12,062 nt of DNA from Gammaproteobacteria bacterium. GTDB taxonomy: Bacteria > Pseudomonadota > Gammaproteobacteria > UBA12402. The notes below the pieces were generated by a model. It was given only the letters and a program-made list of their open reading frames with translations, was not told the origin of the DNA and ran no database searches. This document shows positions 1 through 6,826 of this stretch, in pieces. Position numbers and translations under genes: made by a program. Every line of letters begins with the position of its first letter. Within the stretch, counting starts at the first letter, position 1. The stretch is taken from positions 1-12,062 of the forward strand of contig JANQHY010000075.1 of the NCBI GenBank assembly GCA_028282395.1, in the 5' to 3' direction.

Positions 1-60
1 ATTATTGAGATGAAAATAGCACTCGAATACAAAAAGCCTCTTTTATCTTTGATGCATTGA
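1..60 (+). other. Possible 3' end of an upstream coding region
   Basis: Frame 1 stays open from the window edge to a TGA at 58-60, while the other two plus-strand frames stop within the first 13 bases. The 19 codons (ending in LLSLMH) could be the tail of an upstream gene, or an open frame by chance. No family can be recognised from so short a stretch. From here to 188 I see only the probable promoter and leader of the H-NOX gene. Confidence 0.2.
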
Positions 61-89
61 AAATGATTGATTATTTTCTTTTTTCTCTC

Positions 90-116
90 TTGCAGAGCAG
101 TAAATAATGCTAGAAT
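90..116 (+). promoter_or_regulatory. Candidate extended -10 promoter of the H-NOX operon
   Basis: TAGAAT at 111-116 is directly preceded by TGC at 108-110, which makes an extended -10 element. A weak -35-like TTGCAG lies at 90-95, only 15 bp away. Transcription would begin near 123 and give a leader of about 65 bases. An AAGG Shine-Dalgarno core lies at 177-180, 8 bases before the ATG at 189. Inferred from consensus only. Confidence 0.35.
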
Positions 117-188
117 TAACATATTCAGGAAATTTAAGGACCGCTTTCCTTCTAGGCACATTTAAGGAAATGAAAAAAGGACAGTAAA

Positions 189-728
189 ATGAAAGGAATA
201 GTGTTTGTTGAGTTTTTAAAACTTGTAGAGAACCAATTTTCAACAGATATGGTAGACACTATTATCGATGCTGCTGAGCTTCCCAGTAATGGTGCTTATA
301 CGTCCGTGGGCTATTATGATCATACTGAAATGGTAAAACTGGTTTCGGTATTGAGCGAAAAAACAGGTATTGCCGTAACAGATTTACTTAAACTATATGG
401 TAATTATCTATTTTCACGTTTCTATAATCTGTTCCCACAATATTTTCAAGGTGCTGATACAGCATTCGACTTTCTTGATAAAGTGGATAAATACATTCAT
501 GCTGAAGTTCTTAAACTCTATCCCGATGCACAGTTGCCCAAAATTATTGTTATTTCGCGAGATGAAACAAACATAGTAATGGAGTATCAATCTCCACGCC
601 ATTTTAACGATTTAGCTTATGGTTTGATCGAAGGCTGTTTTACCTATTATCAAACTGCTGTAACGATCAAGATGCAGCCATCGGTTAATCAGAGTGGAGC
701 TACAGAATTTATTTTATCACTTGAATAG
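189..728 (+). CDS. H-NOX haem-based nitric oxide sensor
   Basis: This 179-residue protein has the length and layout of a single-domain bacterial H-NOX (HNOB) protein, a cytoplasmic haem sensor that usually controls a partner kinase or c-di-GMP enzyme encoded next door. The start MKGI is typical. The proximal haem ligand should be His104 in IHAEVLKLYPDAQLP, with the conserved proline at 117. The haem-propionate motif YxSxR is present as Tyr133, Ser135 and Arg137. Aligning with the Thermoanaerobacter tengcongensis protein through this motif, the distal tyrosine used there for O2 binding (Tyr140) falls on Leu142. The protein should therefore prefer NO (and CO) and exclude O2; that is inference from known H-NOX chemistry. 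An AAGG core 8 bases upstream supports the ATG. The next gene, a GGDEF-EAL protein, starts 2 bp after the stop, so the two are almost certainly cotranscribed and functionally paired. Family call is very secure. Confidence 0.95.
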   Translation: MKGIVFVEFLKLVENQFSTDMVDTIIDAAELPSNGAYTSVGYYDHTEMVKLVSVLSEKTGIAVTDLLKLYGNYLFSRFYNLFPQYFQGADTAFDFLDKVDKYIHAEVLKLYPDAQLPKIIVISRDETNIVMEYQSPRHFNDLAYGLIEGCFTYYQTAVTIKMQPSVNQSGATEFILSLE

Positions 729-730
729 AG

Positions 731-3580
731 ATGATGTCTGAATTAGAGAGATTAAAAAAACGTCTGTCAAGAGCTATACAAGCACGAGAACAGGCAGAAA
801 AAATTGCTGACACGAAAGTCAGCGAAATTTATACGCTTAATCAAGAGTTGAATGCGTTGAATAACACTCTTAAAGAATCTAATCTCAGGAGAAAAAAACA
901 GGTTCAATTTACTGAAAGCATGATAGACTTTCTCAAAGAGACTAATGATTTCACCATTTTTATTGAAAAAATGTTACGTAGTATTAGTGAATTATTCGAT
1001 TTTGAGTTCGCGCATTTTTATGAGTATAAAAAAGAATCAGATCAACTAGAAAGTTCGAATATCTTCTTTTATACCAAAGAAGATAAATATCAGTACTTTT
1101 TAGAGCTTACAAAAAAGACTCCTTTCAAGAAAAAAAAAGGGCTTCCCGGTATTGCTTGGGATAAAATGGATGTTGTTTACTTTCCCAACGTACTAAAATC
1201 GATGGATTTTATTCGTACAAGAGTGGCAAAAAAACCTATTAATGTAATGGGAGGTATTGCATTGCCGATTATTTATGATGGGAATCTAAAAGGGGTAACG
1301 GAGTTTTACTCGGATGAGACGCTTTTTCTTAATGAAGAGGAGATAGAACAATTTAAATATTTATCTAATTCAATAGGGGTCTACTATGGAATTTATCAAG
1401 AAAATCGCAACTTGAAACTTATTTTTGATAACTCTGGAGAGGCTATTTTAGGAGTGGACCTAGAGGGGAAAGTAATATTCATGAATCCAAAATCTTGTGA
1501 AGTATTAGGTTATGCAGAAGATCAATTAATAGACTGTTCTATTAATAAGGTTTTGGGGAACAATCCTAATCTATCAGGTATCTATACAACTCTGCGTGAT
1601 AGTATGAGTCATCATGTTGAAGGAGAGTATTTTCTTCATGCTACAGGAAAAGAGATTGCAGTTGAGTATTATTCTACACCTATTTATGAAAACGATAGAA
1701 TTACTGGAGCCGTTATTGTATTAACGGATATTTCAGAAAAAAAGAGAATAAAAAAACACATTTCTACTATTTCTAGAATACAAGAGCGTTACATTGAAGA
1801 GGGTTATAGTAAAAAACTGTTTGAGTATGCTTTACAACACACTATGTATTTTACGAATAGCCAGGCTGGATTTATAGCTTTTGTGGTGAAAGATAATAGA
1901 AGGAAAAGAGGCGACGAATACTGTGTAATAAATAATACAGCATTTAACGAAACTTATTATGAATTCTATGAAAAGAATCAGTTTGAAGTATGTATCTCTT
2001 CTTGCCTGAAAAATATTTTTAATTACTTAAAAAGATCGAATGTTCCTCTTATTTGTAATGGCAAGAGTGATAGGCAGGACTTGAAGAGATTTTTCAGGAA
2101 TTATGAAAATAGTTTTCATAGTTTTCTTGCTCTGCCTGTTTGTAGTCAAAGCGGAATGCTTGCTATAGTGGCGATTTTTGATAAATCTAGTGGATATGAT
2201 AATGCTGTTGTAACTGAATTAAAGCCTTTGATTAATACGTTGTCCAATATTATTGAATCAAATCATCATCACGCCCTGATTGAAAATATGGCTAATAAAG
2301 ATATGTTAACGGGCGCATATAGTCGAAATTATTTTAAAAGCTCTTTGCAAGATACTATTGAAGAGCATCGCGAAAAAAATAAAATTTTTTGTTTAATGAT
2401 GTTGGATTTAAATGATTTTAAAAGAGTGAATGATTTCTATGGTCATCAGGTTGGTGATGCTTTGTTGGTTTTATTTGTAAAGAGAATCTCATCATCACTA
2501 AGAATGCCAAATACTTTAGCGCGTATTGGTGGCGATGAATTTATTGCTATATTGAAAGATATACCTGAATATAACTCAGTGGTTGAAATTGTCGAACGTA
2601 TCATGGAGATTACAAGTAACCCTTACAGAATTGAGGATAAAGAGATATTTTGTGGGCCGAGTATAGGAATAGCAAAATATCCTATTTCAGGCGAAAATGC
2701 TGAGAATTTAATGAAGCATGTTGATTTTGCTTTGTATCAGGCAAAGAAGAGTGAAAAAAAATGGCAGTTTTATACAGATGTATTGGAGAAGCAGTTCACC
2801 GAATTGGTTACACTTGAACATGATGTTGTAGGGGGATTTAAAAATAACGAGTTTTACTGCCTCTACCAGCCTCAAGTTAATATTCTAACTAATACTATTT
2901 GTGGATTTGAGCAGTTGATACGTTGGAAGCATCCCAAGAAAGGTGATATATCTCCCAAAGATTTTATACCTATTATTGAGAGAATGGGGAAATCGGAGAG
3001 AATTAATGAGTATGTCTTGCAACATCTTATAAAAAAGATATCCTCTTTTAATCCGAATGCGCCATTAATTCTATCAATTAATTTGTCACCAGTTGTTCAA
3101 GATATGGCAGATCATATTAAGAGTGTAGTGAATATTTTGAAAGAGCATAACCATCATAATAATATCAAATTTGAATTTGAGATAACAGAATCAAGCTTTA
3201 TTGGTAGAACAAAAGAGTTTGAAGAGAAATTAAAAGACAGTATGGCATGGCTATCGGCGAATGGAATTGGTTTGGCTATTGATGATTTTGGTGTTGAATA
3301 CTCTTCTATTAATCGCTTGATTAGCCACCGCTTTGACACGATAAAAATTGATCAGCTATTTGTGCAAAAGCTTGATGGTGATGAAAGTCTTTCTGCTAAA
3401 GCAGTTATTAAAACTATTTTATCCTTAGCTAAAGATCTCAATTTTCGTGTTGTGGCTGAAGGCGCTGAAACAGAGGAGCAGGTAAGAATTCTGCGAGAAT
3501 TGGGTTGCTGTATTGTTCAGGGGTTTTATTTTTATAAACCTTTGACTCTGGAAGAGGCGGTTCTTTTAGCAAACCGGTAA
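731..3580 (+). CDS. GAF-PAS-GAF-GGDEF-EAL cyclic-di-GMP cyclase/phosphodiesterase, H-NOX partner
   Basis: A 949-residue cytoplasmic signalling enzyme with no membrane segment. Approximate order: coiled coil 1-55, GAF 60-215, PAS 225-340, a second GAF-like domain 345-515, GGDEF 520-690 and EAL 700-949. The cyclase signature is intact (DMLTG from 524, GGDEF 600-604), so synthesis of c-di-GMP from GTP is plausible. The inhibitory RxxD site reads RMPN (Arg591, Asn594), so product feedback may be weak. The EAL core reads EQL (727-729) but keeps the expected metal and catalytic residues: Glu727, Asn784, Glu817, Asp851, Asp852, Lys872, Glu910 and Gln930. The DDFG loop continues VEYSS rather than the usual TGYSS. 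Both activities may be live, and which one NO-bound H-NOX controls cannot be told from sequence. Related H-NOX-linked enzymes are known in Shewanella and Legionella. The gene begins 2 bp after the H-NOX stop with only a weak GAG Shine-Dalgarno, suggesting translational coupling. ATG 734 is an alternative start. Confidence 0.93.
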   Translation: MMSELERLKKRLSRAIQAREQAEKIADTKVSEIYTLNQELNALNNTLKESNLRRKKQVQFTESMIDFLKETNDFTIFIEKMLRSISELFDFEFAHFYEYKKESDQLESSNIFFYTKEDKYQYFLELTKKTPFKKKKGLPGIAWDKMDVVYFPNVLKSMDFIRTRVAKKPINVMGGIALPIIYDGNLKGVTEFYSDETLFLNEEEIEQFKYLSNSIGVYYGIYQENRNLKLIFDNSGEAILGVDLEGKVIFMNPKSCEVLGYAEDQLIDCSINKVLGNNPNLSGIYTTLRDSMSHHVEGEYFLHATGKEIAVEYYSTPIYENDRITGAVIVLTDISEKKRIKKHISTISRIQERYIEEGYSKKLFEYALQHTMYFTNSQAGFIAFVVKDNRRKRGDEYCVINNTAFNETYYEFYEKNQFEVCISSCLKNIFNYLKRSNVPLICNGKSDRQDLKRFFRNYENSFHSFLALPVCSQSGMLAIVAIFDKSSGYDNAVVTELKPLINTLSNIIESNHHHALIENMANKDMLTGAYSRNYFKSSLQDTIEEHREKNKIFCLMMLDLNDFKRVNDFYGHQVGDALLVLFVKRISSSLRMPNTLARIGGDEFIAILKDIPEYNSVVEIVERIMEITSNPYRIEDKEIFCGPSIGIAKYPISGENAENLMKHVDFALYQAKKSEKKWQFYTDVLEKQFTELVTLEHDVVGGFKNNEFYCLYQPQVNILTNTICGFEQLIRWKHPKKGDISPKDFIPIIERMGKSERINEYVLQHLIKKISSFNPNAPLILSINLSPVVQDMADHIKSVVNILKEHNHHNNIKFEFEITESSFIGRTKEFEEKLKDSMAWLSANGIGLAIDDFGVEYSSINRLISHRFDTIKIDQLFVQKLDGDESLSAKAVIKTILSLAKDLNFRVVAEGAETEEQVRILRELGCCIVQGFYFYKPLTLEEAVLLANR

Positions 3581-3631
3581 TATCCAGCAAAATAATGAGC
3601 AAGGTCTCTACTGTGTAGGTGAATTATTTTT

Positions 3632-3650
3632 GTCATGAAAAGCGCATGAC
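3632..3650. repeat. Small perfect inverted repeat after the GGDEF-EAL gene
   Basis: Arms GTCATG (3632-3637) and CATGAC (3645-3650) flank a 7-base loop. No T-run follows, so it is not a standard intrinsic terminator. It could be an RNA hairpin at the end of the operon transcript or a protein site just upstream of the next promoter. Confidence 0.4.
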
Positions 3651-3661
3651 TACGTCATCTA

Positions 3662-3687
3662 AGTTGATATTGTCTGCAATATCAACT
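3662..3687. promoter_or_regulatory. Perfect 11-bp-arm dyad, candidate operator
   Basis: The arms AGTTGATATTG (3662-3672) and CAATATCAACT (3677-3687) are exact reverse complements around TCTG. The dyad covers the -35 and the whole spacer of the promoter proposed for the GrpB-like gene, and its last base is the first base of the -10. This placement fits a repressor site better than a terminator, since no T-run follows. It is not an FNR site: the TTGAT and ATCAA halves are 12 bases apart, not 4. Confidence 0.55.
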
Positions 3688-3692
3688 ATTCT
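3664..3692 (+). promoter_or_regulatory. Candidate sigma-70 promoter of the GrpB-like gene
   Basis: TTGATA (3664-3669, five of six consensus bases) and TATTCT (3687-3692, four of six) are separated by 17 bp. Transcription would start near 3699, about 24 bases before the ATG at 3723. The -35 and spacer lie within the dyad at 3662-3687. Confidence 0.5.
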
Positions 3693-3722
3693 AAAGCGAT
3701 TTTATTTTTCCGAGTGGTTGCC

Positions 3723-5063
3723 ATGATTACAAAAAAAATTGAAATGGTTAAGTATAATCCAAAGTGGGCGAGTCATTTTTCCCAAGAGAGAGCGTTAATT
3801 GAAAAGAGTCTAAGTGGTTATATTAAGGCTGTTCACCATATTGGCAGTACCTCAATTGCGCATATGTGCGCTAAGCCGGTTATTGATATCCTCATTGAGG
3901 TGATTAACTTTAGTGATATTAAAATTGTTGAAAACCAATTAAAAATGTTAGGTTTTTCCAAATTACGTCGCAGTATTATTCCCCATTGGAGCTATTTCAC
4001 AGCAAAATATAGGGGAGAGCACAAGTTTCACTGCCATATCTATGAAGTTGCTGATCCACAAGTTGCGCGCCATTTGCGTTTTAGAGACTTTTTGAGAGTT
4101 CATAAAAAAGATGCGCAGACCTACGCTGATATAAAAACGGAGCTGGCGATAGCTTACCCTACAAATATCTATCGCTATTTGGCTGGGAAGAATCACTGTG
4201 TTGCTACGATTGACGCTAAGGCAAAACTATGGGCAGAGCGTAACGCTATGTGGTACGATTGTCATCGCCAAACTCGTGGTATGGCGCTTTCTACCTGGTC
4301 ACAAGATGAAATAGGTAAGGCTGTTGAGGCAAATTTTAATGTCTCATTAACACACTTTCCTCAATATCTCTCATCTATTGATTTAATACGGGTGCCAGAA
4401 TTTACACGGATTAATAATAATCTTAATCATTACGACTACAATTATGTTATTGATACCCATCTTCGACAGGAAAGTGCAAATGAGGCAGTGACGCAGGTCA
4501 TTGACTATTTTTATAAGCAACGACGCCCTTTTACCTGGATTATAGGTCCTCAAGATGGACCTGCTAACCTTGCAAGACTGCTTGAAAGGCACCAATTACA
4601 GTGGCGTGAGACATGGACTGCTGTTTATTGTGATTTAGACCGCTTAGAGTTGATGCAGGGAGTCACTGAGATGACTGTAAGGCAGACCACACCTCAGGCA
4701 ATATCAGAGGCTCTGAGCAGTTTGCGCTACCACGATGTTGAATTACCAGCATGCCTTGCCCAAGTTGCCGCTATCTACACGTCAGACGATCCTATTAAGT
4801 TTTATGTGGGGTACAAAAACAACCAATTACTATTTTGTCAGATATTGGTCTTTTATGCGCAATGTGTTGGTATTTATCCCCTCATGACGGTGACTAATGA
4901 GGGGGCAAAAGACCACCGGCTGTTAGAGAACCTTTTACTAAAAGAGATCAAGCAGTTAGGTTACCATATGGCCGCTAAACTAATCCGCCCACACTTGCTT
5001 GCTGACTATCAAAGTCGCGGCTTTGTTGAGTGTGGCATTTATCAGCTATATCAGAGCCCTTAA
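3723..5063 (+). CDS. GrpB-family (UPF0157) nucleotidyltransferase-like domain fused to a GNAT-like region
   Basis: The 446-residue product has two parts. Residues 1-165 match the GrpB/UPF0157 family, a nucleotidyltransferase-fold family of unclear role. The typical HIGSTS motif is at about 39-44, followed by AKPVIDILIEV, where the aspartate would be an active-site candidate. Residues from about 180 to 446 resemble one or two degenerate GNAT acetyltransferase folds. One segment reads FTWIIGPQDGPANLARLLERH, and the C-terminal part has VGYKNNQLLF and later HLLADYQSRGFVECG. The acetyl-CoA loop normally reading R/QxxGxG/A is not recognisable (EGAKDHRLLE instead), so catalysis is doubtful. Stand-alone GrpB proteins are roughly 170 residues, so this is a clear fusion. 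A GTG at 3714 would add three residues. I prefer ATG 3723, which has GAGTGG 5 bases upstream. Substrate and pathway are unknown. Confidence 0.8.
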   Translation: MITKKIEMVKYNPKWASHFSQERALIEKSLSGYIKAVHHIGSTSIAHMCAKPVIDILIEVINFSDIKIVENQLKMLGFSKLRRSIIPHWSYFTAKYRGEHKFHCHIYEVADPQVARHLRFRDFLRVHKKDAQTYADIKTELAIAYPTNIYRYLAGKNHCVATIDAKAKLWAERNAMWYDCHRQTRGMALSTWSQDEIGKAVEANFNVSLTHFPQYLSSIDLIRVPEFTRINNNLNHYDYNYVIDTHLRQESANEAVTQVIDYFYKQRRPFTWIIGPQDGPANLARLLERHQLQWRETWTAVYCDLDRLELMQGVTEMTVRQTTPQAISEALSSLRYHDVELPACLAQVAAIYTSDDPIKFYVGYKNNQLLFCQILVFYAQCVGIYPLMTVTNEGAKDHRLLENLLLKEIKQLGYHMAAKLIRPHLLADYQSRGFVECGIYQLYQSP

Positions 5064-5074
5064 CCAAGATATTG

Positions 5075-5446
5075 CTAGAATATTGCTCCTAATATTCTAT
5101 CGAGTTTTTCAGCGGTTAGAGGTTTTCTGTAGACTTCATTAATGCCTGCTGCCAGACAGCTCTCTTCTTCATGATCTTTAGCGTGGGAGGTAACTGAGAC
5201 AATCGGGGTATTGTGGTTACGTGACCGGGTGGTATTACGTATGGTTCGCGTTACTTCACGACCATCACCATCCGGTAGCGCAATATCCATGATAATCAGA
5301 TCATATTGATATGCCAGAGCTAACTCTATTGCTTCTTTAGCGGTTGGGGCTAAATCAACCTGACACCTGGCCCTTTCCAGGCAGTAACGCCCAGCTTTTT
5401 GTGCAATAATGTTATCTTCTACTAGTAAAACACTATGGTAAGACAC
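5075..5446 (-). CDS. Stand-alone CheY-like response regulator receiver domain
   Basis: This 123-residue protein is a complete phosphoacceptor domain with no output domain. Key residues, numbered from the chosen GTG start, are the acidic pair Glu10/Asp11, the phosphorylation site Asp54 in LIIMDIALPDGDG, the switch Thr86, aromatic Tyr106 and Lys108-Pro109. All are consistent with phosphorylation by a histidine kinase, but no kinase or Hpt protein is encoded in this window. The frame is open further upstream to ATGs at 5470 and 5509, but neither has a Shine-Dalgarno. The GTG at 5446 has a strong AAGGAG (5453-5458 on this strand) 6 bases upstream, so I call the start there. The gene converges with the GrpB-like gene, leaving 11 bp between stops, and diverges from the MFS gene. 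It may relay to or modulate a partner elsewhere. A link to the c-di-GMP enzyme or the LuxR regulator is only a guess. Confidence 0.9.
   Translation of the reverse strand: MSYHSVLLVEDNIIAQKAGRYCLERARCQVDLAPTAKEAIELALAYQYDLIIMDIALPDGDGREVTRTIRNTTRSRNHNTPIVSVTSHAKDHEEESCLAAGINEVYRKPLTAEKLDRILGAIF
5076..5099. terminator. AT-rich perfect hairpin between converging genes
   Basis: The arms TAGAATATT (5076-5084) and AATATTCTA (5091-5099) are exact complements around a 6-base loop. The hairpin starts 12 bases past the stop of the GrpB-like gene. On the other strand it overlaps the last eight codons and stop of the receiver gene. A run of five T at 5106-5110 follows on the plus strand, offset from the stem. 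It could act as a weak plus-strand terminator or as 3' end protection, but the stem has few GC pairs. Confidence 0.35.
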
Positions 5447-5517
5447 TGCTTTCTCCTTTATTATGTTCATAATACAATCGTAGAAGAAAGATCTTACAAT
5501 AAAGCGCATAAAGGAAT

Positions 5518-5529
5518 GGGATTTATCCC
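5518..5529. repeat. Short dyad in the receiver/MFS divergent intergenic region
   Basis: GGGAT (5518-5522) and ATCCC (5525-5529) are exact complements around TT. It lies in the 117-bp gap between the divergent receiver and MFS genes, where a shared regulator could bind. I see no strong sigma-70 promoter on either strand here. Confidence 0.3.
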
Positions 5530-5563
5530 CATATTGAACAATCGCTAGGGTAGATGGTAACTA

Positions 5564-6826
5564 TTGGTGAAGAGAACTTTACTATTCTGTATTATTGGAA
5601 CGGTGTTGGAGCGTTATGATTTCGCAGTATTTGGCGTACTTTCTCCAATTTTATCAAAGATATTCTTTCCTCAGCAAGATAGAACAACCGCATTACTATT
5701 AACTTTTTCCATCTTTGCAACAGGGTTCATTACTCGTCCTCTAGGCGGGATAGTATTTGGCCATATTGGTGATAAGTATGGCCGCAAGCGAGCCATTATT
5801 CTATCAGTCTTTTTAATGACTATCTCGACTACCTGTATTGGTTTACTTCCTACCTCCCAACATCAATCCTATCTATTAATTACCCTATTGATAGTATTGC
5901 GACTCCTGCAAGGGTTTTGCCTTAGCGGGGAGTATGCCGGCATGTTTACTTTTATAGGAGAGTGTGCCCCCAAAGAGCGTTTTTTCTTTTATGAGAGCTT
6001 TGTCTGTTTTGGCACTTATAGTGGCTTTCTTCTTGGTACCATTATTGCTAGCCTTACGTTGACGCTGTATCACGATGATCATGGTGTTAGTCAGGCATGG
6101 AGAGTTCCTTTCCTTATCAGTATTTTCCTTGGTGGTATTGGCTTATATTTACGCTTAAAGGCGGTAGAATCACCAATTTTTCAAAAGATGCAGGCTGCCA
6201 AAGAGGTTGTTAACTTACCTGTGGCCTACCTATTTAGAAGATATCTATTAGTTACGCTGTTTTTAATTTTATTGATGGTAGTTGAAGCTGCAGGGCCAGA
6301 TTATGTATTGATTTATTATCCTGCCTTTATAAATAAAGTGAGTAAGGGGCATCACTATCTAAATATAGTGATGATTGGCTTAATTCTATTAATTGCTTTG
6401 ACACCAGTAATGGGTTGGCTTGCTACTCGAAAAAATATTATTCAGCTTATCTCTATTGGGCTAATAGCCTGGATTGTTCTCCCTGTTCCAGCACTACTCT
6501 TAGCTGGATTTAATCCAAGCCATTTTGCCCTATTAGGCCAAATACTCGCATTTGTTCCGATGATATTTTTAGAACCACTTTTACCCCCTATTGCTGCACT
6601 ACTTTTTCCGACGAAAATTCGATATACAGGAATTGCATTTGTCATCAATGCAGTGGTTTGTGTATTTGGTGGAACAGCACCACTTGTTTCACTTTGGTTG
6701 GTGAAAGCGACAAAAATAATATATCTGCCCGCAGTATATATTTCACTATTGGGGGTGGTATCACTCATTATCTGGCTAATGCGTCAAAAAATCATCCCGT
6801 CACAATACGATAAGATCACTTATTAG
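5564..6826 (+). CDS. MFS transporter, metabolite:H+ symporter (ProP/KgtP-like) family
   Basis: An inner-membrane transporter of about 420 residues with the hydrophobic pattern of roughly twelve helices. MHS-family hallmarks are visible. LERYDF at 15-20 stands for the usual LEWYDF in helix 1. The helix 2-3 loop GHIGDKYGRKR (about 66-76) is MFS motif A. RLLQGFCLSGEYAG at 113-126 matches the helix 4 signature. Members import organic acids, osmolytes or related solutes with protons; the substrate here cannot be assigned. The start is uncertain. An in-frame TAA at 5558-5560 limits the frame to TTG 5564 or GTG 5567 as first usable codons, and neither has a good Shine-Dalgarno. An overlapping 21-codon frame begins at ATG 5554. 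The last 27 bp overlap the 3' end of the opposing LuxR-type gene, so the two transcripts would be mutually antisense there. Confidence 0.88.
   Translation: MVKRTLLFCIIGTVLERYDFAVFGVLSPILSKIFFPQQDRTTALLLTFSIFATGFITRPLGGIVFGHIGDKYGRKRAIILSVFLMTISTTCIGLLPTSQHQSYLLITLLIVLRLLQGFCLSGEYAGMFTFIGECAPKERFFFYESFVCFGTYSGFLLGTIIASLTLTLYHDDHGVSQAWRVPFLISIFLGGIGLYLRLKAVESPIFQKMQAAKEVVNLPVAYLFRRYLLVTLFLILLMVVEAAGPDYVLIYYPAFINKVSKGHHYLNIVMIGLILLIALTPVMGWLATRKNIIQLISIGLIAWIVLPVPALLLAGFNPSHFALLGQILAFVPMIFLEPLLPPIAALLFPTKIRYTGIAFVINAVVCVFGGTAPLVSLWLVKATKIIYLPAVYISLLGVVSLIIWLMRQKIIPSQYDKITY

Noticed and set aside
43..54. AAAG/CTTTT-type hairpin near the left edge as a terminator
   Set aside because: The stem is five A/T-rich pairs with a 3-base loop and no clear T-run; too weak to call.
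43..243. Minus-strand 66-codon frame crossing the H-NOX start
   Set aside because: It overlaps the promoter, leader and first codons of a secure gene and has no recognisable protein features.
3664..3685. FNR-type anaerobic box
   Set aside because: TTGAT and ATCAA are present, but 12 bases apart rather than the required 4.
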